64,000 bases of DNA from Chryseobacterium sp. OV279 (GTDB taxonomy: Bacteria > Bacteroidota > Bacteroidia > Flavobacteriales > Weeksellaceae), in NCBI RefSeq assembly GCF_900128945.1, contig NZ_FQUD01000001.1, forward strand, positions 930,001 to 994,000. Direction: 5' to 3'. Under the pieces are notes generated by a model, which did no database searches, had not been told where the DNA came from, and saw only the letters and a list, made by a program, of their open reading frames with translations. This document shows, one piece after another, positions 41,313 through 49,112 of the stretch; positions within the stretch are counted from its first letter, which is position 1; the number at the start of each line of letters is the position of its first letter. Both the position numbers and the translations under genes were made by a program.

Positions 41313-42734
41313 ATGAAAATTAATCTTACCCAAAATAAAAACTTAAAACTATTCAAAATCATTGCTGATGCTGCGGAAAAAAATAACCAGTCCGTATACA
41401 TCGTCGGTGGTTATGTCCGTGATCTTCTGATGAAAAGAACAGCATCCACGGATATTGATTTTGTGACAGAACAGAGCGGTATTGAGCTTGCCCAGACTGT
41501 AGCAAAAGATATTGATCCCAAGTTAAAAGTTTCTGTTTTCAAAACCTACGGAACGGCCATGATCAAATATAAAGATCTTGAGTTGGAATTTGTAGGTGCC
41601 AGAAAAGAAAGTTATACAGAGAACAGCCGCAAGCCCGAAGTAGAAGGCGGAACACTGGAAGATGATCAGAAGAGAAGAGATTTTACCATCAATGCAATGG
41701 CGATTTCTTTAAATAAGGCTAACTTCGGTGAGCTTATAGACCCTTTTAATGGGGTTGAAGATCTTGAAAAAGGTATTTTAAGAACACCTTTGGAGCCAGC
41801 CCAAACCTATTCTGATGATCCGTTGAGGATGATGAGAGCGGTTCGTTTTGCATCTACCTTGAATTTTGTGATTGAAGAGAAATCTCTGAACGCCATTAAA
41901 CAGGAAGCAGAAAGGATTAATATCGTTTCTATGGAAAGAATCATGGTGGAATTCAACAAGATCATGATGTCCAAAAAACCATCTGTAGGCTTGGGATTAA
42001 TGGAGGCAACAGGTCTTCTGAAACTGATCATTCCTGAGCTGATCGAGCTGAAAGGAGTAGAAGAAGTAGAAGGGCAGACTCACAAAGATAATTTCTACCA
42101 CACATTGGAAGTCGTAGACAATATTTCTGAAAATACAGACAACCTCTGGCTGCGTTGGTCGGCATTGCTGCATGATGTGGGTAAAGCGCCAACCAAAAAA
42201 TTCGTGGAAGGAACGGGATGGACTTTCCATGGTCATGAGTTTTTAGGCTCAAAAATGGTGAAAACCCTTTTCCACAGACTGAAACAGCCGCTGGGAAGCG
42301 ATATGAAATATGTTCAGAAAATGGTAAAGCTTTCCTCACGTCCAATTGCCCTGATCACGGATGATGCTTCAGACTCTGCACTGAGAAGGCTTTTATTCGA
42401 TGCCGGTGAAAATCTGGAAGATCTTTTTACACTTTGTAAAGCAGATATTACCACCAAAAATTCCAAAAAGCAGGAACGGTTCAAAAAGAATTTTGAATAT
42501 GTTGCGGTGAAGATCAAGGAAGTGGAAGAGAAGGATCAGGTACGTAATTTCCAGCCACCCATTACCGGAGAAGAGATTATGCAGATGTTTAATCTTAAAC
42601 CCGGAAAAGAAATAGGAATTCTGAAGGAGAAAGTGAAAGAAGCTATTCTGGAAGGTGAGATACTTAATGACAAGGAAGAAGCTGAAAAGTTTGTGATTGC
42701 TGAGGCGGAAAAGCTGGGATTGAAATACAATTAA
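41313..42734 (+). CDS. cca: CCA tRNA nucleotidyltransferase with HD domain
   Basis: The 473-residue protein has the class II nucleotidyltransferase motif YIVGGYVRDLL at residues 29-39, the catalytic DID at 47-49 and the ERxxxE-like MERIMVEFNKI segment. A metal-dependent HD domain follows (LLHDVG, His287-Asp288). It adds or repairs the CCA end of tRNAs; the HD domain may remove phosphates from tRNA ends. The leader is long and has a nested hairpin. A strong terminator follows. Confidence 0.93.
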   Translation: MKINLTQNKNLKLFKIIADAAEKNNQSVYIVGGYVRDLLMKRTASTDIDFVTEQSGIELAQTVAKDIDPKLKVSVFKTYGTAMIKYKDLELEFVGARKESYTENSRKPEVEGGTLEDDQKRRDFTINAMAISLNKANFGELIDPFNGVEDLEKGILRTPLEPAQTYSDDPLRMMRAVRFASTLNFVIEEKSLNAIKQEAERINIVSMERIMVEFNKIMMSKKPSVGLGLMEATGLLKLIIPELIELKGVEEVEGQTHKDNFYHTLEVVDNISENTDNLWLRWSALLHDVGKAPTKKFVEGTGWTFHGHEFLGSKMVKTLFHRLKQPLGSDMKYVQKMVKLSSRPIALITDDASDSALRRLLFDAGENLEDLFTLCKADITTKNSKKQERFKKNFEYVAVKIKEVEEKDQVRNFQPPITGEEIMQMFNLKPGKEIGILKEKVKEAILEGEILNDKEEAEKFVIAEAEKLGLKYN

Positions 42735-42751
42735 ATTAAAACTAAATAATT

Positions 42752-42789
42752 AAGCTTCGGCGGGACAAAGTCCCGCCGAAGCTTTTTTT
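42752..42789 (+). terminator. Terminator of cca
   Basis: AAGCTTCGGCGGGAC at 42752-42766 pairs perfectly with 42770-42784 around an AAA loop, then a T tract. Confidence 0.92.
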
Positions 42790-42805
42790 ATGCTACAAAA
42801 CAAAA

Positions 42806-42832
42806 TCAGGCCGCTTCGAAGAAGCGGCCTGA
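42806..42832 (-). terminator. Terminator of the cobalamin-uptake operon
   Basis: TCAGGCCGCTTC at 42806-42817 pairs with 42821-42832 around a GAA loop. On the minus strand the stem is followed by TTTTGTTTTG, so it serves the convergent btuB-btuG transcript. Confidence 0.8.
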
Positions 42833-42893
42833 TAAAAAACACAAATGATGAAAAAAAATAAAAATTTATAGATAATACCGAAGTATTAATATC

Positions 42894-43937
42894 TTAGTTT
42901 GCGTAAACTGAATTTGAACCTATACCTGCAGTGAATGATCTGATGATAGTTCCTGAAGTAGAATACACTACAATTTTGCTGGCTTGGGTAAATCCATTGG
43001 AATCCGAAGTGAAAATTTTGTCATTGATCACACTGAATCCATACAGAGCAGAGAAATTATCTACACTGTTTGCTACGGTAAACAGAGGAGATGTAGGCGC
43101 TGTAGTAGCAGTCATATCCATGGCATACACATTTTTCCCTGAAGAGAAATAAAATTTACCATTCGAAATTTCAAGGTTTGTTCCATTGGCAATACCTGTC
43201 AAAGTCGTAGTTTTTGTAATGTTACCTGTACTTGAGATCTGATAGATATAAGAATCTGTAGTTCCAGCGGCAATAGCATACACATTTTGATTGTTGGAAA
43301 TAATTTTATTGATGTTTCCGTTCGGTAATGTGATCGTAGACTGTATATCGTTGGTAGAAGTATTGATGTAAGTGATTTTATTTCCAAAACCGAATGAAGC
43401 ATTCTGTACGAAAATATTATTTCCCGCTTCCACGATTCTCTCAGCAGCATCCGTGAAAGTAATCTTTTTGATGAAAGAAAAGTCTGAAGCTTTATAAATA
43501 CTTACAAATTTATCCCCTAGATATTTATCATTCGTTACATAGATGTTGTTGTTCGCAAAAGCCATGTAGCGGGGAACATTAAGTTCTGCTTTAATTTCAC
43601 CTGCAGCTTTAAAATTAAAACGGTTTACGATTTGGATTCTGTTGGAGTTATTCAATAGCAGATAAGCGTTTTCACCTTTGAAAGCAATCATCTGTAAAAC
43701 ATCACCCAATTTAGCCCCACCATTATTAAGTGAGAAAATATTGTCCTGTTTAAGATTTAAGTCTGCACTTACAAAAGTTACGTCTCCTTCAGGTTTTCCG
43801 AAAGTACCTTCATTAGCGATTAAAAAACCATTGCCATAGAATACTTCCTGCTCATCATTATTATCATTGCTACAAGACACGATGCCTAAAAGAAGCGTAA
43901 AAGCAAAAAGAAAATGTAGAAGTTTGTTCAGTTTCAT
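42894..43937 (-). CDS. btuG: Surface lipoprotein, BtuG-like beta-propeller (DUF5074-type)
   Basis: The 347-residue protein has a lipoprotein signal (MKLNKLLHFLFAFTLLLGIVSCSN, lipobox GIVSC). It is made of repeating YncE/propeller-type blades such as NIYVTNDKYLGDKFVSIY, GKFYFSSGKNVYAMD and NVYAIAAGTTDSYIY. It lies 12 bp after a TonB-dependent receptor under a cobalamin riboswitch. In Bacteroides thetaiotaomicron the BtuG propeller lipoprotein captures cobalamin for BtuB. By fold and context this is its likely counterpart; the gene name is an inference. Confidence 0.75.
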   Translation of the reverse strand: MKLNKLLHFLFAFTLLLGIVSCSNDNNDEQEVFYGNGFLIANEGTFGKPEGDVTFVSADLNLKQDNIFSLNNGGAKLGDVLQMIAFKGENAYLLLNNSNRIQIVNRFNFKAAGEIKAELNVPRYMAFANNNIYVTNDKYLGDKFVSIYKASDFSFIKKITFTDAAERIVEAGNNIFVQNASFGFGNKITYINTSTNDIQSTITLPNGNINKIISNNQNVYAIAAGTTDSYIYQISSTGNITKTTTLTGIANGTNLEISNGKFYFSSGKNVYAMDMTATTAPTSPLFTVANSVDNFSALYGFSVINDKIFTSDSNGFTQASKIVVYSTSGTIIRSFTAGIGSNSVYAN

Positions 43938-43949
43938 AATATTTTAAGT

Positions 43950-45791
43950 TTAAAAATTGATTGTTGCGTAAACACTGTAATTCCTCTTCGGCATCGGATA
44001 GAGAGATACCGTCTGATAAACCTCGTTGGTAAGATTGTTCACTTTAAATCCTACAGTGTATTTTTTGAAGACTGTTGCAGAGATTCCTGTATTTAAAGTA
44101 AAATAAGGATCAATAGCTGTGGATCTTTGTTCGTTGCTACTGGTATAGGTAAGACCGTTGAATAGCCCCTGAGCATACAGCTTAAGGAAAGAATATCCAT
44201 ACTCTATATTCCCGACAGCTTTGTGAGTCGGAACATACATCATCTGCATCTGAGTCTCTTTATTAATAGATTTGGTGTAAGTATAGCCCGCATCCAGTTT
44301 CAAAGAATGTTTTCCAAACGTTTTGTTCCAGGTAATCTGTGATTCCAGACCATAAGATTGAACTCTGTACGTATTTACTGGTGCCCAATATCCAAAGGAT
44401 GTCGGAAGCCAGCTAATGAGATTTTTGATGTCCATGTAGTAAGGACTTAATGTAATTTTAAAATCTCCCATACTGAACTCATGGTTCATATCAATATTGG
44501 TGGAAGTTTCTGGAAGTAAATCCAGATTCCCTCCCGGCTGCCAGTACAGATCATTAAATGACGGAAATCTAAAGTTTCTGGAAAAATTGATCCCGGCGTG
44601 ATACCATGGTGTAGCATTCCATTTTCCTGAAAAAGAATACAGAAGAGGAGAAGAAATATCTTCTACAAAATCTTTCTTAATTCCTGCTTCAAAACGAAGA
44701 TCTTTAGTCGCGAAATATCTGATCAATCCAGCTAAAGAACCTACATTTCTGCTGATGCTTCCGATTCCGGATTTATAGCCTTCGCCTTTATTGACCTGAA
44801 ATTCTCCGATAGCATTGATATTAATCTTTGGCGTGATGAAATAATTGAAATCATTTTTAAAGATGTAATTCTTTCCCTCTGCGCCACTTGCTTTAGGCTG
44901 ATTAATATCTGAAAAATACTGGAAATTATCTTCTGTGTAGGCTACTTTTAAGCTGTTAGACAGCGTGCTTTTTTGGACATCCCATGCAATCAGACTTCTC
45001 AGAGTTTGTGCATTATATTTTGTTCTATTTCCATTATCCTCAAAAATAGGATAGTGCTGTGAAGCATCAAAGATCTGATTTTGCCACGAAATAGTCTGAT
45101 GGTCAGCAATTTTATAAGAAACCCCAAAATTGACTGAAGTATTGTAATACCTTCCGTTGATATTATCAAACGGGGTTGTTCCTACAACAAATTCAGGGAC
45201 TTTATAATCATTTTTACTCGTTAAATAACTTCCGGAAACCTTTACACTTAACTTTTCATTGCTGAAAGAAGCCTGTGCAAAATTATTATAGGTATCAAAA
45301 GAAGCCACTTCCGAGAAAACAGAACCTTTAAAACCTCTATTAAAATCTAAAACATTGTTTAAATGAATACTTCCACCTATCGCTCCGCTTCCGTAAACAA
45401 CACTTCCTCCGCCAGCTTTGACGTCGATCTGATCATATCCGAACAGTGGAATATTATTGACATCTCCCTGTCCTAAAAAACTGGAATTGATGTTGATTCC
45501 GTTCCATACAAAAGCAGTCTGCTGTGCAGTGGTTCCACGAAAAGATGGCGAAGAAACAGCACCACGTCCGTTTTCTTTAATATAAATAGAAGATTGATAA
45601 CGTAAAAGTTCAGAAAGATTGGTTGAGTTTTTCTCGATGTCTTTTTGAGTAATGGTACGAACCGGATGAAACAGTTTCACCTTGCTCATCTGGCTGTCGA
45701 AAATATAAATAGTGTCAAGGGCCTTCTCCTGTCCGAAAAGAAAGCTGCCGTAAGACGAACAAAGAAGTAATAAAGATCTTTTTATATCCAT
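43950..45791 (-). CDS. btuB: TonB-dependent outer-membrane receptor, BtuB-like
   Basis: The 613-residue protein has a short signal segment, a plug domain (NLSELLRYQSSIYIKENGRG, PSFRGTTAQQTAFVWNGINI, GGGSVVYGSGAIGGSIHLN), and a beta-barrel ending in the expected C-terminal aromatic strand YATINF. The size matches BtuB. A clear cobalamin riboswitch and a -33/-7 promoter lie directly upstream on the same strand, so it imports vitamin B12 or related corrinoids. The next gene encodes a BtuG-like surface lipoprotein. No cytoplasmic-membrane B12 transporter is in the window. Confidence 0.92.
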   Translation of the reverse strand: MDIKRSLLLLCSSYGSFLFGQEKALDTIYIFDSQMSKVKLFHPVRTITQKDIEKNSTNLSELLRYQSSIYIKENGRGAVSSPSFRGTTAQQTAFVWNGININSSFLGQGDVNNIPLFGYDQIDVKAGGGSVVYGSGAIGGSIHLNNVLDFNRGFKGSVFSEVASFDTYNNFAQASFSNEKLSVKVSGSYLTSKNDYKVPEFVVGTTPFDNINGRYYNTSVNFGVSYKIADHQTISWQNQIFDASQHYPIFEDNGNRTKYNAQTLRSLIAWDVQKSTLSNSLKVAYTEDNFQYFSDINQPKASGAEGKNYIFKNDFNYFITPKININAIGEFQVNKGEGYKSGIGSISRNVGSLAGLIRYFATKDLRFEAGIKKDFVEDISSPLLYSFSGKWNATPWYHAGINFSRNFRFPSFNDLYWQPGGNLDLLPETSTNIDMNHEFSMGDFKITLSPYYMDIKNLISWLPTSFGYWAPVNTYRVQSYGLESQITWNKTFGKHSLKLDAGYTYTKSINKETQMQMMYVPTHKAVGNIEYGYSFLKLYAQGLFNGLTYTSSNEQRSTAIDPYFTLNTGISATVFKKYTVGFKVNNLTNEVYQTVSLYPMPKRNYSVYATINF

Positions 45792-45835
45792 ACTATTTTA
45801 CTTTTCCTCCGAAAGTAATGTGTTTTTTAGTTAGT

Positions 45836-45986
45836 ATTTTGGCAGGTCTCCTGACTTTCGCTTTCTGCACCTTCCCGTATGAACAGTGGTTTTTTGCAGA
45901 AACTCTTATTGCGATTTACAGTTGCGGGGACAGCTTGGGCGTTTCACCCAATTCCCTATTATTTCCAATACGCTGGAAACCAAAAT
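45836..45986 (-). ncRNA. Cobalamin (AdoCbl/B12) riboswitch
   Basis: On the minus strand the transcript contains GCTGTCCCCGCAACTGTAA (the core) and the B12 box AGTCAGGAGACCTGCC (45856-45841). P1 closes through ATTTTGG at the 5' end (45986-45980) and CCAAAAT at the 3' end (45842-45836). Such riboswitches repress btuB when cobalamin is abundant. The aptamer ends 44 nt before the btuB ATG, leaving room for translation control. Confidence 0.93.
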
Positions 45987-45991
45987 TTTTG

Positions 45992-46021
45992 CAAAGATAA
46001 CCTTTTAAATCTATTGCACAA
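45992..46021 (-). promoter_or_regulatory. Predicted promoter of the btuB-btuG operon
   Basis: Read on the minus strand, TTG (46021-46019) is followed after 19 nt by TATCTTTG (45999-45992). A start a few bases later coincides with the first stem of the riboswitch at 45986. This agreement supports both calls. Confidence 0.7.
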
Positions 46022-46030
46022 AAAGGCAGA

Positions 46031-46354
46031 AAAGTGAATGTTGAATGGTGAATTTTGCTTCGTAAAGAAATTTTTTAAATATATAAATGATCACTAATGA
46101 ACACAGTGCTGCGAAATTGAAAAAAAACTAAAAGTGAATAGTGAATGGTGAATGGTCAATTTTGCTTCGCAAGTGAATCGTCAATGATAGCCATAACTAT
46201 ACAGCATTAAAATTCACGATTGATTTGCGCAGCAAAATTCACCATTGACCTCAGGTTTCAAAAGAAATACCAGAATGTAAAAAGTAAATCATGGTTGGTA
46301 AGGACACAGCATTAAAATTCACGATTGACTTGCGCAGCAAAATTCACCATTGAC
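46031..46354. repeat. Cluster of GTGAATGGTGAATTTT dispersed repeats in both orientations
   Basis: Plus-oriented copies lie at 46031-46072 and 46134-46186. Two minus-oriented copies of ACAGCATTAAAATTCACGAT followed by TTGCGCAGCAA and ATTCACCATTGAC lie at 46201-46249 and 46306-46354 and differ at only one base. Each unit has a small TTGC/GCAA hairpin. Opposed copies could form a cruciform. Confidence 0.7.
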
Positions 46355-46380
46355 AAAAATCCAGGCTTTCATATTCAAAA

Positions 46381-46427
46381 TCTAGATTCTTGTCTCTTGG
46401 TTCTTGGTTCTTGACTCTTGATTCCTC
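46381..46427. repeat. Low-complexity stuttered spacer downstream of cdd
   Basis: The DNA reads as drifting CTTGGTTCTTGG words, like the tail of the 16682 spacer. It lies just past the stop of the minus-strand cdd gene. Confidence 0.55.
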
Positions 46428-46909
46428 TACAAAAACGTAGAATCAAAATAAAACGGCAGCAGATCCTTGATGGAATGCACTTTCACCACTTCATCATTCA
46501 TGCTTGAAAAATAAAGATCGATGTCTTCATTCTGCTTGGTTTCGTATTCTATTAAGCTTTGTCGGCAGGCTCCGCAAGGTGGAATCGGTGGGTTTTTCTC
46601 ATGAAATTCCTTTGGACCGCCTACCACGAAGATCTTCTTCACTTTCATATCCGGAAAGTTGGCGGCTACCCAGAAAAGAGTCGTTCTTTCTGCGCACAAT
46701 CCTGATGGATAGGCTGCATTCTCTTGATTATTTCCGGAGTAAATCTCACCGTTTTCAAGTAAAACGGCACATCCTACCAGGAAGTTGGAATAAGGCGCAT
46801 AGGCATTTTCACGGGCCTGGATTGCTCTTTTAAAAAGAGTTTTTTCTATATCGTTCAGTTCACTGCTATTTTTAAAGTGCTCGTAACTGATCTGTATGTC
46901 TTTTTTCAT
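46427..46909 (-). CDS. cdd: Cytidine deaminase
   Basis: The 160-residue protein has the zinc-binding pattern of the family: CAER in SGLCAERTTLFW and PPCGACRQ. The NNQENAAYPSG segment is also typical. It deaminates cytidine and deoxycytidine to uridine forms for pyrimidine salvage in the cytoplasm. Length is somewhat above the 130-residue tetrameric form but below the dimeric 290-residue one. The surroundings are repeat-rich intergenic DNA; no operon partner is evident. Confidence 0.92.
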   Translation of the reverse strand: MKKDIQISYEHFKNSSELNDIEKTLFKRAIQARENAYAPYSNFLVGCAVLLENGEIYSGNNQENAAYPSGLCAERTTLFWVAANFPDMKVKKIFVVGGPKEFHEKNPPIPPCGACRQSLIEYETKQNEDIDLYFSSMNDEVVKVHSIKDLLPFYFDSTFL

Positions 46910-47009
46910 ATATTAGTCAGGCTAAAAAGGGGGGCTAAATTTACTTCTTTTTCATCAGGTGGACAATGTTTTTTTTATCCATCATTAAATTGAAATTCAA
47001 AAAAATCAA

Positions 47010-48062
47010 ATGCTATATACACCAATACAATTCAGAAATATAGAGCTAAAAAACAGATGGGTAATGTCTCCCATGTGTATGTACTCATGTGAAAATGGCC
47101 TGGCTAATGATTTCCATTTTGTGCATTATGGAAGCAGATCTCAGGGCGGAACAGGATTAATTATGGTTGAGGCCACCGGAGTAGAACCGCGCGGAAGAAT
47201 TACCAATCACTGTATGGGAATCTGGAATGATCAGCAGGCAGCAGAACTCGGAAAAATCGTTGATTTTGTTCACACAAGGTCAGAAAGTAAGATAGGAATA
47301 CAGCTTGCTCATGCCGGAAGAAAAGGTTCCACCTGGAACAATCTGCAGATCCCGCTTGAGGAAGGTTGGGAGACCATTGCACCGAGTGCTATTCCATATC
47401 ACCCTTCCGAAAGAATTCCACACGTTCTTACCGTTGAAGAAATTAAAGAGCAGATTGCAAATTTTAAAGAAGCAGCCAAAAGAGCCGTAAAAGCAGGCTT
47501 TGATCTTATAGAAATTCATGGAGCTCACGGGTATCTGGTTCATCAGTTTTTATCACCGCTTTCCAACATCCGGACAGATGAATATGGAGGAAGTTTTGAA
47601 AACAGGATCCGTTTTCTTTTGGAAATTGTAGACGCTGTGAATGAAGAACTGAATGATAATGTCGCTCTTTTTGTAAGGATTTCCGGCACCGAATATGCTG
47701 ACAACGGATGGAATATTAATGATAGTGTTGAACTGGCTAAGATTTTAAAAGAACATTCCGTAGATCTTGTAGATGTTTCAAGCGGAGGAAATATTCACGG
47801 AGCCAAAATACCTGTTTTTAATGGCTATCAGGTTCCTTTTTCATCTCAGGTAAGAAACGAAGCCGGTGTAAAAACCGGAGCCGTAGGATTGATCACCCAA
47901 GTGCAGCAAGCTGAAGAAATTCTTGAGAAAGGAGAGGCAGACTTGATTTTTATAGCCAGAGAGATTCTGAGAAACCCTTATATTGCTGTGCAGGGATCAT
48001 TTGAGATGAAAGAAGACTGCTTCTTCCCACATCAGTATACCAGAGCAAAAATTTCATCATAG
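47010..48062 (+). CDS. namA: Old Yellow Enzyme family NAD(P)H dehydrogenase (NamA/YqjM-like)
   Basis: The 350-residue TIM-barrel flavoprotein has YqjM-type marks: MSPMCMYSCENG near the N terminus with the FMN-tuning Cys, QLAHAGRKGS, DLIEIHGAHGYLVHQFLSP and a conserved NIRTDEYGGSFENR. The barrel end supplies FMN phosphate contacts (IFIAREILRNPY). It reduces activated alkenes such as enones with NADPH, probably in stress or xenobiotic handling. It precedes a small DUF2752 membrane gene by 8 bp on the same strand. Confidence 0.9.
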   Translation: MLYTPIQFRNIELKNRWVMSPMCMYSCENGLANDFHFVHYGSRSQGGTGLIMVEATGVEPRGRITNHCMGIWNDQQAAELGKIVDFVHTRSESKIGIQLAHAGRKGSTWNNLQIPLEEGWETIAPSAIPYHPSERIPHVLTVEEIKEQIANFKEAAKRAVKAGFDLIEIHGAHGYLVHQFLSPLSNIRTDEYGGSFENRIRFLLEIVDAVNEELNDNVALFVRISGTEYADNGWNINDSVELAKILKEHSVDLVDVSSGGNIHGAKIPVFNGYQVPFSSQVRNEAGVKTGAVGLITQVQQAEEILEKGEADLIFIAREILRNPYIAVQGSFEMKEDCFFPHQYTRAKISS

Positions 48063-48070
48063 CATTCCGG

Positions 48071-48364
48071 ATGGATATTGAAGACTTTATGCTAACCTGT
48101 CCCAGCAAGAAATTTCTGGGAATAGAATGTCTGGGATGCGGTGCCCAGAGAGCTATTGTGCTTGTATTTGAAGGCAAGTTTTCAGAAGCTTTTCATCTGT
48201 ATCCGGCCGTTTATACATTACTCTTGTTTCTGTTTACATTAGGCCTGAGTTTTGCAGATAAAAAAAGGAAGTACGGAAATATTCTGATGATCATGGTGGG
48301 TGTCAATCTTGTTATTATGATCGTATCGTACTATTACAAACATTTTTATCTGCATGCCCACTGA
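48071..48364 (+). CDS. DUF2752-family small membrane protein
   Basis: The 97-residue protein has the family signature CPSKKFLGIECLGCGAQRA at residues ~10-28 (CxxGxxCxGCGxxRA type). Two hydrophobic helices follow (VYTLLLFLFTLGLSFA and ILMIMVGVNLVIMIVSYYY). DUF2752 proteins have no established function. It directly follows the Old Yellow Enzyme gene. A cysteine-rich loop facing the outside could bind metal or form disulfides. Confidence 0.85.
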   Translation: MDIEDFMLTCPSKKFLGIECLGCGAQRAIVLVFEGKFSEAFHLYPAVYTLLLFLFTLGLSFADKKRKYGNILMIMVGVNLVIMIVSYYYKHFYLHAH

Positions 48365-48490
48365 TAAATGAAAGATCAAAATGGGACAATATTTTTTGAT
48401 AGGCAATGAAGAGGTCTGAAAAAAAGTCGTAGAATTACTACAAAATATAAATCTCTTCCCTAAAAACTTTTTAAATTAGAGCATGAACTC

Positions 48491-48498
48491 TATCTTTG
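48491..48498 (+). promoter_or_regulatory. Predicted -7 element of tssD
   Basis: TATCTTTG fits the -7 consensus, 51 bp before the tssD ATG at 48550. It overlaps a 16-bp inverted repeat, TAGAGCATGAACTCTA (48477-48492). Confidence 0.45.
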
Positions 48499-48549
48499 TT
48501 AGACTAGTTTTATGAAAAGTATAATCGTAAATGATTAAAATATAAGAAT

Positions 48550-48954
48550 ATGGCAGGAAATTCAAGAGGAATCTTAAAATTCAATGGAGGTGAAGGACAA
48601 AAGTTGTTAAAGCTTAATTACAGCGTATCAAGATCTACTGATGTTTCAGGACGTGTAGCGTCTGACCCGTCAAATGCTTTGATCAAAGTAACTGTAGAAG
48701 CAACTGAAAAATCTGATATTCTGGAAAGCTTACTGAATGGGAAATACAAGCCTACAAACGGTGAAATTACATTCAATAAATCTCATGAAGAAGGAACATT
48801 GATTACCCTGAAATGGGAAAACGGATACGTCATTCAACATGAAATGGATTTTGATGCCGTAGACAGCAATAGTATGCTGGTAAGCTTTGTCATAAGTGCA
48901 GAAACTATTTCTTACGGAAATTCACTTTACGAAGGATTCTGGCCGTTAAGCTAG
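48550..48954 (+). CDS. tssD: Type VI secretion tube protein TssD (Hcp), Bacteroidetes type
   Basis: The 134-residue protein has the subtype iii TssD sequence style: it opens with GILKFNGGEGQKLLKLNYSV and has the SRSTDVSGRVASDPSNALIK segment, ending ISYGNSLYEGFWPLS. TssD stacks as hexameric rings to form the T6SS tube. No sheath, baseplate or ATPase gene lies in the window, so the main T6SS locus is elsewhere. The gene has its own -7 element and terminator, suggesting high, independent expression. It starts the effector island. Confidence 0.92.
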   Translation: MAGNSRGILKFNGGEGQKLLKLNYSVSRSTDVSGRVASDPSNALIKVTVEATEKSDILESLLNGKYKPTNGEITFNKSHEEGTLITLKWENGYVIQHEMDFDAVDSNSMLVSFVISAETISYGNSLYEGFWPLS

Positions 48955-48979
48955 GTCCCGAGTAGTAAAAAATATAAAG

Positions 48980-49007
48980 AGACTGTCCCTCAAGACGGTC
49001 TTTTTTT
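48980..49007 (+). terminator. Terminator of tssD
   Basis: AGACTGTC at 48980-48987 pairs with GACGGTCT at 48994-49001 with one G-T pair, and a T tract follows. Confidence 0.8.
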
Positions 49008-49112
49008 ACCTGTTGTGAACGCTATTTTCTGGCCAGGAATCTTTGTTTATTTTCAAAAATTCCCGTTTGGATGAATAATATACACATTTTAACACAAATC
49101 ACTTTATAAAAT

